DNA of 64,000 nucleotides from Brenneria roseae subsp. roseae (GCF_003115845.1 NZ_KZ819039.1:21799-85798); one strand, 5' to 3'. Counted from the stretch's first letter, positions 47,903 to 59,666 are shown. A program made the numbers and translations. Notes: generated from the sequence alone by a model not told the origin.

Positions 47903-48958
47903 AGCCGGCATCGAAATGGCAGGAAAGAACACGGGCTGATCGGTTTTAATGCTCAGGCGCACCTTCTGACCCGGTTCAAACCAGTTGCTGGTCTGAATGA
48001 GGATCACCCGATCTCCCAGACTCACCTTATAGAGATGGGATGTACCGGTAAAAAGGCGGTCCTTGATTTGCGCCGTCCCCTCAGGGTCCAGCGCCAGCGC
48101 CACATCCAGTGGACGAACCATCCAGTCGCATTGCGAATCAATCGGCTGATTCAGGGGATGATTTGCATGATGTTCGCCGAACGCACTCTGCCATTGGTGA
48201 TCGCTCAGGATCCTCACCGGCAGATAATTCGTGTTCCCCAAAAAATCCGCTACAAACCGACTCGCAGGGCGATGATAGAGCTCCGAGGGATAGCCCTGCT
48301 GCATAATTTTCCCCTCTTCCAGCAGGATAAGATGATCTGCGCAGGCAAACGCCTCTTCCCGGTTGTGTGTCGCAAAAATGGCCGCAACGTGCCGCTGTTT
48401 AAGTATTTGCCGCAGCTCGGTTATCAGATGATAACGGCTCTGGCTATCCAATCCGGGAAAAGGTTCATCCAGCAACAGCAGCCTGGGTTCGCAAGCCAGC
48501 GCCCGAGCGATGGACAAACGCTGCTGCTGTTCATTTGACAGTTCATGGGGATAACGAGAGGCTACGTCATCAAGTTTCAATAGTGTCAGCATTTCGCCGC
48601 AGATCCGCGCGACTTCGCTGTCGGATTGGCCATATAAACCAAACGCCACATTACCTTCGGCAGTCAAATGAGGAAACAAGGCATAATCCTGAAAAATCAT
48701 GCCGATCTGACGCTGCTCCGGCGTCAACACCTGCTGAGGGGTGCTGATGGATTGTCCGGCGAGCTTGATTTCGCCGTGTTCTATCGGCAGTAACCCGGCG
48801 ATAGCCTGCAACAGCGTGGTTTTACCGCTGCCATTCCTGCCCAGCAAACAGATCGTTTCATCAGCCCTAACGGCGAACGTCACATTTTCCAGACTCAATC
48901 CTGTGGGCAATCTACAGTTCAATGACTGCACACTCAGAATATCCACCGACGTTACCAT
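47897..48958 (-). CDS. Fe(III)/cation ABC transporter ATP-binding protein (FbpC-like)
   Basis: 353 aa with an importer-type ABC domain and a C-terminal regulatory domain. Walker A is GRNGSGKT, Q-loop MIFQDYALF, Walker B LLLLDEPFPGLD and H-loop FATHNREEA. The signature motif is degenerate: LSNEQQQR at residues 140-147 where LSGGQQQR is normal, so ATP hydrolysis may be altered. It pairs with the double-length permease 4 bp upstream. No substrate-binding protein gene is adjacent. Ferric ion is the most likely cargo by family, but thiamine or phosphonate-type substrates cannot be excluded. Confidence 0.82.
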   Translation of the reverse strand: MVTSVDILSVQSLNCRLPTGLSLENVTFAVRADETICLLGRNGSGKTTLLQAIAGLLPIEHGEIKLAGQSISTPQQVLTPEQRQIGMIFQDYALFPHLTAEGNVAFGLYGQSDSEVARICGEMLTLLKLDDVASRYPHELSNEQQQRLSIARALACEPRLLLLDEPFPGLDSQSRYHLITELRQILKQRHVAAIFATHNREEAFACADHLILLEEGKIMQQGYPSELYHRPASRFVADFLGNTNYLPVRILSDHQWQSAFGEHHANHPLNQPIDSQCDWMVRPLDVALALDPEGTAQIKDRLFTGTSHLYKVSLGDRVILIQTSNWFEPGQKVRLSIKTDQPVFFPAISMPAS

Positions 48959-48962
48959 TCGA

Positions 48963-50555
48963 TTATCCTTTGATGTTCAAAACCCGGCTCAAGCCAACCA
49001 CAGGTACAATTCCCACCACGACCAGGACCAATGCCGGCAAAGCCAGTGACGCCACCTGCTCTCCAGAGGTAAACCGGAAAACATAAGTTGCCAGTGTTTC
49101 AAAATGAAGCGGACGCAATAGCAAAGACACATTCAGTTCTTTCATACTTTCGGTGAAAATCAGCACCGCACCAACCAGCAGACTGCGGCTTAATAAGGGA
49201 ATATGCACCCGAGACCAGCGCTCTCCAGCAGAACATTTCAACACCAGACAGGCTCGATCCAGCGATACCGGGATCTTCGCCATACTGTACTCCAGACCAT
49301 CCAGCATCAAACGACCGAACTTGACGCTGTATGCCAGTATCAAGATAAACAATGATTCTGATAGCAGCCGTTCCGGTACGGATAACGCCATGCTCTCAGC
49401 CAGCAATCCAATAGCGTTATCAACCAAAACCAGCGGGATAAACAAACCAACCGCAAGGACAGTACCGGGGATCGCATAGCTCAAACCGACCAGTCTCACC
49501 GGAAGCTGATTCGCCGACTGGCCCGCCGTTCGGGTATAAAACACAAACGACAACGCCATAAGCGTAATCAAGGCCGTGGTCAAGACAGATGCCAACAGGC
49601 TATTACCGATAGCGTGCAGGAATGCCATATCCCACCCCTGCATAAAATGCATTACCGCCCAAAATGCGAGTCGCAAAAGCGGCACAATGAATGCCAGACA
49701 GACCAGCCCCCAACAGTAGAACTGCGCCAGCCCACTACGCCAGCCGCGCAATACTGACGGAGCAAGCGGTTCTGACTGCAAACGCGTTTGATAGACCTGC
49801 TGTTTCCGCCGCCAGACGTGCGCCAAAAACATCAGTAAAAAAATAATGGGCAGAATGATAACGGCAATACGCGCTGCCGCGCCCAGATCGCCCTGCTGCT
49901 GCCAGATATCCAGCACGGTGGTCGTCAGCGTGGGGATCGCCAGATAAGATGCCACACCGTAGTCGCCGAATGCCTCCACCGCAACCAGCACCGCGCCGGT
50001 TACCATTGCCGGTCGGGCGATTGGCAGACATACGCGCCATATCACTTGCGAATGGGAATGCTTAAGCAATCGGGCAGAATGAATCAGACTGGCGGGCTGT
50101 TTCACCCATGCATGACGCGCCAGCAAATAAATATAAGGGTACAGAACCAGCGCAAGGATAACGCATGCTCCGCAGAGAGAAGCCACCGAATCGGACGGCC
50201 AAATCAGTAAATGCCGCCAAGGTGCAGCGAACATCAGCGCATCAGCATAAAGATAAGCGAGCAAAAAAGCAGGCATCGCCAACGGCAGACAGAGCGCCCA
50301 GCGCAGCATACGCTGGCCGGGAAAACGATACATCGCCATCAACCAGGCGGCAGGTAAACCGATAAGCAGGCTGAGCAGCACCGTACCGACCACCAGCACC
50401 GCCGAATTGAGCAGATATGCGGGTAATCCGGTTTGCCATATCAGGACAAATCCCCGCCCTTCAGCAAAAAATGCCTGAAAGAAAATCGCCGCTAAAGGAA
50501 GCAGCAACAGCCCCGCCAACAACCAACTACTGACGCGCCAGACACCGGAGATCAT
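48963..50555 (-). CDS. Fe(III)-type ABC transporter permease (FbpB-like, fused halves)
   Basis: 530 aa with about twelve membrane helices in two homologous halves, each with an EAA loop (HSARLLKHSHSQVIWRVCLP and the diverged LDRACLVLKCSAGERWSRV). This double permease is typical of FbpB/SfuB/AfuB ferric-ion importers. In the usual operon a periplasmic binding protein gene precedes it. Here about 285 bp of non-coding DNA and yacC are found instead. I see no clear Fur box upstream. Confidence 0.85.
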   Translation of the reverse strand: MISGVWRVSSWLLAGLLLLPLAAIFFQAFFAEGRGFVLIWQTGLPAYLLNSAVLVVGTVLLSLLIGLPAAWLMAMYRFPGQRMLRWALCLPLAMPAFLLAYLYADALMFAAPWRHLLIWPSDSVASLCGACVILALVLYPYIYLLARHAWVKQPASLIHSARLLKHSHSQVIWRVCLPIARPAMVTGAVLVAVEAFGDYGVASYLAIPTLTTTVLDIWQQQGDLGAAARIAVIILPIIFLLMFLAHVWRRKQQVYQTRLQSEPLAPSVLRGWRSGLAQFYCWGLVCLAFIVPLLRLAFWAVMHFMQGWDMAFLHAIGNSLLASVLTTALITLMALSFVFYTRTAGQSANQLPVRLVGLSYAIPGTVLAVGLFIPLVLVDNAIGLLAESMALSVPERLLSESLFILILAYSVKFGRLMLDGLEYSMAKIPVSLDRACLVLKCSAGERWSRVHIPLLSRSLLVGAVLIFTESMKELNVSLLLRPLHFETLATYVFRFTSGEQVASLALPALVLVVVGIVPVVGLSRVLNIKG

Positions 50556-50840
50556 AAAATAAGAGCTATGTTAAGTTAGTCCACTATTATTAATAACAGA
50601 GCCTGATGTCGGCGTCATGGTGTCAATCAACGATAAATAGCCTGTAATCGCACGATTAACTTGAAAGAATTCGATTTGTCTGAAGCCAATAGCCGTCATC
50701 ACTTGCTTTTCGGCCCGCTGTCCACTTTGTATTAGCAGCTTTTTTTACTCATGCCGCCGCGTTCTGCCCGCAAGAAAGCTTGGAACCAGAGGCAACATCT
50801 GTGATAACGTCATCTGACGATACCCGGAACAGGTTTAACC

Positions 50841-51188
50841 ATGAAAAACACTGCGCTGGCGATGCTCTTGCTGAGTCTGATGAGCTTCTCCTCCGTCAGC
50901 AAGGCACTTAACGAATTTGAAGCGGAAGATCTTGCCGATCTGACTGCCATTTTCGTCTATCTGAAAAACAATTGCGGCTATCAGGATCTGCCCAATGAAC
51001 AGATTCGCCGGACGCTAGTGGCATTTGCGCAGCAAAACCGTTGGGATCTCAGCAATTACAATACGTACAACATGACGGCCATGGGTGAGGACAGCTATCG
51101 TGATCTCAGCAAGATTGCGATCCCTACGCCTAAAAAATGCCAATCGCTGGCTCGTAATTCACTCGGACTGCTTTCCTACGCGCAATAA
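50841..51188 (+). CDS. yacC: YacC family pilotin-like periplasmic protein
   Basis: 115 aa, with a signal peptide ending SVSKA. The mature region matches E. coli YacC closely: EAEDLADLTAIFVYLKNNCG, QIRRTLVAFAQQNRWDLSNY, GEDSYRDLSKI. YacC resembles pilotins (GspS-type) of type II secretion. It lies just upstream of speE, as in E. coli. Confidence 0.92.
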   Translation: MKNTALAMLLLSLMSFSSVSKALNEFEAEDLADLTAIFVYLKNNCGYQDLPNEQIRRTLVAFAQQNRWDLSNYNTYNMTAMGEDSYRDLSKIAIPTPKKCQSLARNSLGLLSYAQ

Positions 51189-51295
51189 TTCTCTCTCTTT
51201 CCGGGCTGACTGAAATTTGACCGTGCAAGCGGCTCAAGAGTTAGCTATGATGGCGCGCCAATTTTCATGGCTGTTATCGCGGAGGAAGCCCTAAC

Positions 51296-52159
<864 letters not shown>

Positions 52160-52196
52160 TTATCGCATTAGCAAATCAATAAGGAGGTGACTTAAA

Positions 52197-52991
52197 TTGC
52201 ACAAGCTGAAACTACACGGCTTTAACAATCTGACCAAAAGCCTGAGTTTTTGTATTTACGATATCTGTTACACCAAGACAGCCGATGACCGCGACGGTTA
52301 TATCGCCTATATTGATGAACAGTATAATGCCAACCGCTTAACAGAGATCCTGACCGAAACCTGCTCGATCATCGGGGCCAATATTCTTAATATCGCCCGC
52401 CAGGACTACGAGCCACAAGGCGCCAGCGTAACCATTCTGGTCAGCGAAGAACCCATGGACCCGCGTGATGTCGATAACTCGGAACATCCAGGCCCCTTGC
52501 CCAACGCGGTGGTCGCTCATCTGGACAAAAGCCATATATGCGTACATACCTATCCGGAAAGCCATCCTGAAGGCGGGTTATGTACTTTTCGCGCCGACAT
52601 TGAGGTGTCGACCTGCGGCGTGATTTCACCATTAAAAGCGCTTAACTATCTGATTCACCAGTTGGAATCAGATATTGTAACCATTGATTATCGCGTGCGG
52701 GGCTTTACCCGTGATGTCAATGGCGTAAAACATTTCATCGATCACCAGATCAACTCCATTCAGAATTTTATGTCAGAAGACATGAAATCGCTCTATCACA
52801 TGATGGACGTGAATGTTTATCAGGAAAATATCTTTCACACCAAGATGTTGCTGAAAGATTTCGACCTGAAACACTATCTGTTCAACGTCAACCCTGACGC
52901 ACTGAGCGCTGCGGAACGCAAGAGAATCACCGACCTGCTGTATCACGAGATGCAGGAGATCTATTACGGCAGGAATCTGCCGATACTGTGA
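52197..52991 (+). CDS. speD: S-adenosylmethionine decarboxylase proenzyme
   Basis: SpeD makes decarboxylated SAM for spermidine synthesis. Self-cleavage at Lys-Ser in [13 protein letters not shown] forms the pyruvoyl group. 264 aa. The start is a TTG with an excellent ribosome site (AAGGAGGTGA); E. coli speD also starts with TTG. The protein is nearly superposable on the E. coli sequence except at the C-terminus. Confidence 0.97.
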   Translation: MHKLKLHGFNNLTKSLSFCIYDICYTKTADDRDGYIAYIDEQYNANRLTEILTETCSIIGANILNIARQDYEPQGASVTILVSEEPMDPRDVDNSEHPGPLPNAVVAHLDKSHICVHTYPESHPEGGLCTFRADIEVSTCGVISPLKALNYLIHQLESDIVTIDYRVRGFTRDVNGVKHFIDHQINSIQNFMSEDMKSLYHMMDVNVYQENIFHTKMLLKDFDLKHYLFNVNPDALSAAERKRITDLLYHEMQEIYYGRNLPIL

Positions 52992-53121
52992 TCTTTTTGA
53001 AGGGAGCGAGGCTCCCTTCCCCTACCATCACTACCGTTTCTTAAAAATTATTTTTCCCCTGACCTCACCTTTTCCCTTGTCCCATCTGGGTTAGTCGCCT
53101 TTTGCATAAGCTCACTGATAA

Positions 53122-53168
53122 ATCCTATATATTGTATGGTTGAAATTCAAAACAACTACATCTAGTAT
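53122..53168 (+). promoter_or_regulatory. tandem NrdR boxes upstream of nrdHIEF
   Basis: Box 1 ATCCTATATATTGTAT (53122-53137) and box 2 CAACTACATCTAGTAT (53153-53168) fit the NrdR pattern C-W-A-T-A-T-A-T-W-G, the second with two mismatches. Starts are 31 bp apart, three helical turns, which is the usual NrdR arrangement. Repression by NrdR when (d)ATP is high is expected. Confidence 0.7.
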
Positions 53169-53285
53169 TCAAGTCGTGACCTCATCACTACTGATGGTTG
53201 CTTCGTGGATCGGTCAGGGTACAGATACCCGTTGAAGATAGCCGCTCCGATATACTTCTCTCACGCCAAAAGGTAAATACGAATC

Positions 53286-53525
53286 ATGCGTATTACTATT
53301 TTCACCAAACCAGATTGCGTTCAATGCAATGCGACATGCCGTGCACTGGATAAACAGGGAATTGACTATCAACTGGTGGACTTAACGGAAGATGCCCAGG
53401 CGTTACAGCAGGTAAGAGCATTAGGTTATCAGCAGGTGCCGGTCGTCATGACAGCCAACGATCATTGGAGCGGTTTCCGTCCGGACAAAATCAGTACGCT
53501 TCACGCATCCCAACGGCTGCAATAA
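53286..53525 (+). CDS. nrdH: glutaredoxin-like protein NrdH
   Basis: Electron donor for the class Ib ribonucleotide reductase. 79 aa with the redox motif CVQC near the N-terminus and the C-terminal WSGFRPDKI that is typical of NrdH. First gene of nrdHIEF. Confidence 0.96.
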   Translation: MRITIFTKPDCVQCNATCRALDKQGIDYQLVDLTEDAQALQQVRALGYQQVPVVMTANDHWSGFRPDKISTLHASQRLQ

Positions 53526-53534
53526 GGGGGCGCG

Positions 53535-53942
53535 ATGAACCCACTGGTCTATTTTTCCAGCCAGTCGGAAAACACCCATCGTTTCATTAGCAGGGTTGGG
53601 CTGCCCGCCCTGCGAATCCCCATCGCGACCGAGCTGCCGATACTGAAAGTGGATCAACCGTATATTCTGGTGGTTCCCAGCTACGGTGGCGGCAGTAGCA
53701 AAGGTGCCGTACCCCGTCAGGTGATCCATTTTCTGAACGAACGGCAAAATCGTGATTACCTGCGTGGCGTTATTGCCGCAGGCAATATGAATTTCGGTGC
53801 AGCGTACTGCATCGCGGGTGACATCATCGCGCAGAAGTGCCAGGTACCTTACCTGTATCGCTTCGAGCTGCTTGGCACCGCAGAAGACGTTGCAAATGTG
53901 CGTAAGGGAGTAACTGAATTTTGGCAACAACAGAATCCGTGA
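53535..53942 (+). CDS. nrdI: flavodoxin-like protein NrdI
   Basis: 135 aa FMN protein that supplies the oxidant to assemble the Mn(III)2-tyrosyl radical of NrdF. Start of the fold: [15 protein letters not shown]; later [14 protein letters not shown] and [12 protein letters not shown]. Its 3' end overlaps nrdE by 22 nt. Confidence 0.95.
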   Translation: MNPLVYFSSQSENTHRFISRVGLPALRIPIATELPILKVDQPYILVVPSYGGGSSKGAVPRQVIHFLNERQNRDYLRGVIAAGNMNFGAAYCIAGDIIAQKCQVPYLYRFELLGTAEDVANVRKGVTEFWQQQNP

Positions 53943-56071
53943 TCACTAAACCAGCCAGCACGGAGCTGGACTACCATTCTCTGAACGCCATGCTGAACCT
54001 CTATGATGCAGAGGGGCATATCCAGTTCGAACAGGACAAACTGGCCGCACGGCGTTATTTCCTGCAACACGTGAATCAAAACACCGTGTTCTTTCATAAT
54101 CTGGAAGAAAAACTGCGCTATCTGGTCGAAGAAGGCTACTACGAAGCCGAAGTCTTGGATCAATATGCCTTCAGCTTCATCAAGAGCCTTTTCCAGCAGG
54201 CCTACAGCCATAAGTTCCGCTTTCAAACGTTCCTGGGGGCGTTCAAATATTATACCGGCTATACCCTCAAAACCTTTGACGGCAAACGCTATCTGGAACG
54301 TTATGAAGATCGCGTCTGTATGGTAGCGCTGACCCTTGCCGCAGGCGATGCCGCGCTTGCCAGCGCCATGGTCGACGAAATCATCAGCGGTCGATTCCAG
54401 CCGGCAACGCCCACGTTTCTGAACTGCGGCAAAAAGCAGCGTGGCGAACTGGTTTCCTGCTTCCTGTTGCGAATCGAAGATAATATGGAATCCATTGGCC
54501 GCGCGATTAATTCGGCGCTTCAGCTTTCCAAGCGTGGAGGCGGCGTCGCCTTCCTGCTTACCAACATCCGTGAAACCGGCGCGCCAATCAAACGCATAGA
54601 GAACCAGTCATCCGGTATTATTCCCGTGATGAAAATGCTGGAGGATGCCTTTTCCTACGCCAACCAGTTGGGTGCGCGCCAGGGCGCCGGCGCGGTTTAC
54701 CTCAACGCGCATCACCCCGATATCCTGCGTTTTCTGGATACCAAACGCGAAAATGCCGATGAAAAAATCCGGATTAAAACGCTGTCGCTGGGGGTAGTCA
54801 TACCAGATATCACGTTCCAGCTCGCTAAAGACAATCAGGTGATGTACCTGTTTTCTCCCTACGATGTCGAACAGGTGTATGGCGTTCCGCTGTCGGAAAT
54901 CAGCATCAGCGAAAAATACCATGAAATGGTAAACGACAAACGCATTCGCAAGTCACATATCAAGGCCAGAGAATTCTTCCAGATTCTCGCCGAGATCCAG
55001 TTTGAATCCGGCTATCCCTACATGATGTTTGAGGATACGGTAAATCGTGCGAACCCGATTCAAGGGCGTATCAACATGAGCAACCTGTGCTCTGAAATTT
55101 TGCAGGTTAATGATGCCAGCCTGTACGACGAGGACCTTGGCTATCGCCATGTCGGCAAGGATATCTCCTGTAACCTCGGCTCGCTGAATATCGCCAAAAC
55201 CATGTCGTCTCCCGATTTTGGGCTAACGGTGGAAATGGCCATTCGCGCCCTGACCGCCGTTTCCGATATGAGCCACATCCGTTCCGTGCCTTCTATTGAG
55301 AAAGGCAACGACGAATCTCACGCTATTGGCCTCGGTCAGATGAACCTGCACGGCTATCTGGCGAAAGAGCGTATTTTTTATGGCTCAGAGGAAGGTATTG
55401 ATTTCACCAACATCTATTTTTATACCGTTGCCTATCATGCCATTCGCGCCTCAAACCAACTGGCAATAGAACGTGGTCAGCGCTTCAAAGGTTTTGAAAA
55501 CTCGAAGTATGCTTCGGGTGAATACTTTGACAAATACATCGAGCAGAGCTGGTTGCCTGCTACGGAACGCGTAAAGGCGCTGTTTTCACAAGCCGGGATC
55601 GCCATTCCCAGTCAACAGGATTGGGCCGCTTTACGCGAATCGGTCATGGCCTATGGTATTTATAATCAGAATTTGCAGGCGGTGCCCCCAACAGGTTCGA
55701 TTTCTTATATCAATCATTCCACATCCAGCATCCATCCGATTGTGTCACGCATTGAGATCCGCAAAGAGGGCAAAATTGGACGGGTTTACTACCCTGCCCC
55801 CTATATGACCAATGACAATCTGGAGTATTACCAGGATGCCTACGAAATCGGGCCGCAGAAGATCATTGATACCTACGCCGCCGCCACCCGGCATGTCGAT
55901 CAGGGGTTGTCGCTAACGCTGTTTTTCCGCGATACCGCCACCACGCGGGACATCAATAAAGCGCAAATCTATGCGTGGACCAAGGGTATCAAAACCATCT
56001 ATTACATTCGTATACGACAGATGGCGCTGGAAGGTACAGAAGTTCAGGGCTGTGTGTCCTGCGCGCTATAA
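53921..56071 (+). CDS. nrdE: class Ib ribonucleoside-diphosphate reductase alpha subunit
   Basis: NrdE reduces ribonucleotides. 716 aa. Active-site features are visible: [66 protein letters not shown] and the C-terminal redox pair in GCVSCAL. The start is a TTG (LATTESV read as MATTESV), within nrdI, preceded by AAGGGAG; the E. coli protein begins with the same MATT. Confidence 0.97.
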   Translation: MATTESVITKPASTELDYHSLNAMLNLYDAEGHIQFEQDKLAARRYFLQHVNQNTVFFHNLEEKLRYLVEEGYYEAEVLDQYAFSFIKSLFQQAYSHKFRFQTFLGAFKYYTGYTLKTFDGKRYLERYEDRVCMVALTLAAGDAALASAMVDEIISGRFQPATPTFLNCGKKQRGELVSCFLLRIEDNMESIGRAINSALQLSKRGGGVAFLLTNIRETGAPIKRIENQSSGIIPVMKMLEDAFSYANQLGARQGAGAVYLNAHHPDILRFLDTKRENADEKIRIKTLSLGVVIPDITFQLAKDNQVMYLFSPYDVEQVYGVPLSEISISEKYHEMVNDKRIRKSHIKAREFFQILAEIQFESGYPYMMFEDTVNRANPIQGRINMSNLCSEILQVNDASLYDEDLGYRHVGKDISCNLGSLNIAKTMSSPDFGLTVEMAIRALTAVSDMSHIRSVPSIEKGNDESHAIGLGQMNLHGYLAKERIFYGSEEGIDFTNIYFYTVAYHAIRASNQLAIERGQRFKGFENSKYASGEYFDKYIEQSWLPATERVKALFSQAGIAIPSQQDWAALRESVMAYGIYNQNLQAVPPTGSISYINHSTSSIHPIVSRIEIRKEGKIGRVYYPAPYMTNDNLEYYQDAYEIGPQKIIDTYAAATRHVDQGLSLTLFFRDTATTRDINKAQIYAWTKGIKTIYYIRIRQMALEGTEVQGCVSCAL

Positions 56072-57058
<987 letters not shown>

Positions 57059-57081
57059 CGGAAGTCCGGCTCTGAAATGAC

Positions 57082-57113
57082 AAAGCCCTGAATCATCGCT
57101 GGTTCAGGGCTTT
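57082..57113 (+). terminator. terminator of nrdHIEF
   Basis: 11-bp stem AAAGCCCTGAA / TTCAGGGCTTT with a 10-nt loop and a T-run, 24 bp after the nrdF stop. Confidence 0.9.
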
Positions 57114-57121
57114 TAAATTAA

Positions 57122-57150
57122 GTGGCGGAACGGGCGGAAATCCACCTCAT
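57122..57150. repeat. direct repeat L, tRNA-Asp 3'-end-like (att-like)
   Basis: 29 bp beginning GTGGCGGAACGGGCGG. It matches the repeat at 59075-59103 with two differences. The core is the reverse complement of the 3' end of enterobacterial tRNA-Asp (CCGTCCGTTCCGCCA), here with one mismatch. No complete tRNA is present. Confidence 0.65.
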
Positions 57151-57299
57151 TACTCATCATCACTTATCTGAGTAAGCTCATTGGGATTAATGAGAGACAT
57201 TCTGTCTCTCACCGAAGTCCAGCCGCTGGCTGGACATAAGGTATATAATCACCATGGAATAATAAATTTTTGTTTGCTAAAAAAACCAGCACACAAAAA

Positions 57300-58244
57300 T
57301 CACGTCTTACGACACGCCGGTTCGCCCACCGTTTGTGATGAACCGCATTTCCATTTATTCACGCCATCGCTAATCACGTAGTCGCCGTAGTCATTTTCAA
57401 CACTGAGCGTCTTGCTGTTCACGCCCTCCAGCAGCTGCGCGTCCACATTGACGAACCAGACATGGCTTCCGTCTGTAAAGACCCGATCTTCATTATCATT
57501 CCACGGCCTGACGTTCTGTACTTTTACATCCGCGACGGAAAAGGGCTGCAATTTACCGAAGACATAGAATCCCGCCTTGCTCACCGCATTGCTGAAGGTC
57601 AGGCAGCGCAGTGTGCCGGCATCCACATCCGGCCGTTTCTCCCCCATGTAGTGGATCTGGTCGTCAATGCTGGCCCATCCCCGACAGGGGCTATAGATAT
57701 TTACGCTGCGCTGGTAAGGCAGAACGATATCCTTTTCACCAATAAAGAAATAATGCGCCTTATCGTAGGCCTGATTCACGGCCGGCGTTTTAAAGCTGGC
57801 GGCATCCGCCTGTTTCAGCACTTCGCCGGTACGGATGAAGATATGTTTGCCGTCGCTGAAAAACGGAAATTCCAGCGCTTCGAAATGGTCGCCGTCCACT
57901 GGTTGCGGCATCAATTTACAGTAGGAATACGCGCCTACATTAGTCAGCAAAAAGGTATCCAGCACTTTGGCGGTGCCGGGATCGAAACCTTGCGGCAACA
58001 GCGCGCCATTGCAATAAAAATGCCCATCTGACCGGGCGACGGCTATCGTCATATCGCCTTTGTACAACAGCGTAAAATCATCCGTCTTCGCGCCTTCCAG
58101 TACGGCCGGCGCCGCGTTGGCATCCAGTTGAAAGACCACTTGGCCGTTGATATTTTTATAAGGATATTTAACTTCCGCGTGACTCGCCGCACTCATCATT
58201 CCCGCCAGCGCAACCATCGCCCCGATAACAACCGACTTTTTCAT
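57300..58244 (-). CDS. exported DKNYY-domain protein
   Basis: 314 aa, with a signal peptide (KKSVVIGAMVALAGMMSAASH, ending SHA) and a ribosome site GGAAGGGA. The mature protein is built of repeated short units of the type FxxDGKHIFIRTGEVLKQADAASF and FTDGSHVWFVNVDAQLLEGV, which is the DKNYY pattern of beta repeats with 'distance' loops. Five or more Cys suggest disulfides. Function unknown; such proteins are often found in accessory regions. It lies inside the segment bounded by tRNA-Asp-like repeats. Confidence 0.75.
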   Translation of the reverse strand: MKKSVVIGAMVALAGMMSAASHAEVKYPYKNINGQVVFQLDANAAPAVLEGAKTDDFTLLYKGDMTIAVARSDGHFYCNGALLPQGFDPGTAKVLDTFLLTNVGAYSYCKLMPQPVDGDHFEALEFPFFSDGKHIFIRTGEVLKQADAASFKTPAVNQAYDKAHYFFIGEKDIVLPYQRSVNIYSPCRGWASIDDQIHYMGEKRPDVDAGTLRCLTFSNAVSKAGFYVFGKLQPFSVADVKVQNVRPWNDNEDRVFTDGSHVWFVNVDAQLLEGVNSKTLSVENDYGDYVISDGVNKWKCGSSQTVGEPACRKT

Positions 58245-58361
58245 TTTTCCCTTCCTTTGCCATTAACAGAAAACGAATCTGTTTATTCTCCAATACGCTC
58301 CGACGCACTTATTTTCCTTTCCCAGTGCAGCGCCAGTTTTTTGCGCGGCATTAATCTATTC

Positions 58362-58615
58362 GGTGATGCCTCCAATTAGTAGAACATGTATTTTTCGATG
58401 AGAGCGCCAATTACCTTTTCGTGTAGTTCTACAGAGCGTGAAAAGCAGAGGGTTCGCCGGGCGAGCCTTTTTATTCTGGTTCTCAGCGTCAGGTTGTTAC
58501 GTTCAATACGATGAGTAAATATCTTGCCAGTCAGATGCTTCTCCTTCGGCACCTCTCTGGCATAACGGCCCCAGTCATCGCTGATTATCGTGCCGATGTT
58601 AAAAGGGGCGAGTGA
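58362..58615 (-). mobile_element. IS1-family element remnant (3' part of insB plus one terminal repeat)
   Basis: Reading on the minus strand gives the C-terminal part of the IS1 transposase: TIISDDWGRYAREVPKEKHL, RIERNNLTLRTRIKRLARRT and the ending HEKVIGALIEKYMFY. The DDE glutamate-proximal region is partly present but the N-terminal half and insA are missing. The outer edge, GGTGATGCCTCCAATTAG at 58362, matches an IS1 terminal repeat. The inner edge is cut near 58615. Confidence 0.85.
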
Positions 58616-58620
58616 AGCGG

Positions 58621-58742
58621 TCAACTAAAACTGGCCACGGGTTTAGCGTTTTTCCAGAACCGATTTTCCGATTCGTTTGGTGGTAATCCACCGTTATAGC
58701 CGTGCGGTCTGAGCGTACTGTAATATCCCACGATATAGTCCG
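58621..58742 (-). mobile_element. IS3-family transposase remnant (C-terminus of orfB)
   Basis: The minus strand reads DYIVGYYSTLRPHGYNGG, then LPPNESENRFWKNAKPVASFS and a stop. This is the typical end of an IS3-family integrase-domain protein (YY..RPH..NGGL.P.E). Only about 40 residues remain. It directly abuts the IS1 remnant. Confidence 0.75.
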
Positions 58743-58814
58743 TTATGGATCAGGCTGCTTCAGCTTTGCTTTCTGAACCCCGGAAGAGGAAAGAGGACGG
58801 GTAATGATAGCCAT
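58743..58814 (-). pseudogene. remnant of P4-type integrase N-terminus
   Basis: A short frame with a good ribosome site (AAGGAG) and ATG reads MAIITRPLSSSGVQKAKLKQ and stops after 23 residues where IS3 sequence begins. The phrase parallels the fragment at 9134 and the N-termini of P4-type integrases. It appears to be an integrase cut off by the IS3 insertion. The terminator at 59002-59032 and the repeat at 59075 lie upstream of it. Confidence 0.5.
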
Positions 58815-59001
58815 TTCTGCTCCTTGATAAACACTGGCTGAAAGCCGTTTTCAAAAAGTTGAATGGCTGCAATGTTCTGGAATTAAACCACATTTCCGTC
58901 ATAAACAATTCAAAATGAGTGTACCGGAATACCTTCTTCGGGCGATCTACTCATTATCTTTGGCTTCCCCGGCACGCCGGTGGAAATATAGGGACGGAAA
59001 A

Positions 59002-59032
59002 AAACCGCAAGCCGTTGATGACGTTGCGGTTT
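59002..59032. terminator. hairpin terminator
   Basis: 9-bp stem AAACCGCAA / TTGCGGTTT with flanking A and T runs. No intact gene is left beside it; it may be the end of a lost gene. Confidence 0.6.
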
Positions 59033-59074
59033 CTTAACTCATAAGGATGTATGAAAACATCCAAAGACAATGAT

Positions 59075-59103
59075 GTGGCGGAACGGACGGAAATCTACCT
59101 CAT
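59075..59103. repeat. direct repeat R, tRNA-Asp 3'-end-like (att-like)
   Basis: 29 bp with the core TGGCGGAACGGACGG, exactly the reverse complement of the last 15 nt of tRNA-Asp. It is the partner of the repeat at 57122-57150, 1,953 bp away. Confidence 0.7.
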
Positions 59104-59358
59104 CATCCATCTATGTGATAAATAAGAAAATCCATCACCATTCGTCATCGCTGTGGGCCGCATTGTAGGCCATTTTGAAAGGCGTCTGCAAGCACGATTC
59201 TCGCGCCATCGTTCTAAACAAGCAATTAACAGATTCAATTACTCAGTGGTTATCATAGCCTACAAGCTATATCTGACCGATAACTACTGGATAAACACGC
59301 TCTTCCACACCATTACTAATTAAGAGTTTTAATTTATTCCAGGATAAATTAAAAACAT

Positions 59359-59658
59359 TCAATCAGACGTCACCGTCGGCCACCCTTGAACGACTTTTCC
59401 GCCGTGCGCGCAACCGTCTCCCATCCTGACCACCGGTTTACCTTCAATGGTGAAGATAGATGAACCCGAAACCAGGCCATCCAGCATCCCGACACCCGTA
59501 CACAGCGCTTTTCCACCCACCACGGCGACAGGAACGCCATTGATAGTGACAATCGATTGACCGGCATTAATAATTGGACCGCCGACATGCGGCACCGGAC
59601 CCGGTTCAACTTTTGGGCAAATATGCATATGCCCCAGTATTGCCACAGGCTTCCCCAT
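59359..59658 (-). CDS. PAAR-domain spike-tip protein
   Basis: 99 aa, a stand-alone PAAR protein that caps the VgrG spike of a type VI secretion system. PAAR-type segments: GHMHICPKVEPGPVPHVGGP, INGVPVAVVGGKALCTG and VRMGDGCAHGGKVVQG with the His/Cys metal ligands. No C-terminal toxin extension. It is the last gene of the minus-strand vgrG operon, 8 nt after the CDC123-like gene. Confidence 0.92.
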   Translation of the reverse strand: MGKPVAILGHMHICPKVEPGPVPHVGGPIINAGQSIVTINGVPVAVVGGKALCTGVGMLDGLVSGSSIFTIEGKPVVRMGDGCAHGGKVVQGWPTVTSD

Positions 59659-59666
59659 ACATCCTC

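Larger units (their letters stand above)
58815..59358. other. non-coding island DNA
   Basis: Apart from the hairpin at 59002-59032 and the repeat at 59075-59103, I see no gene here. It is probably decayed mobile DNA on the boundary of the type VI cargo operon. Confidence 0.5.

Noticed and set aside
57123..57137. Complete tRNA-Asp gene at the direct repeats
   Set aside because: Only the last 15 nt of the tRNA are matched; the adjoining sequence cannot fold into the rest of a cloverleaf.
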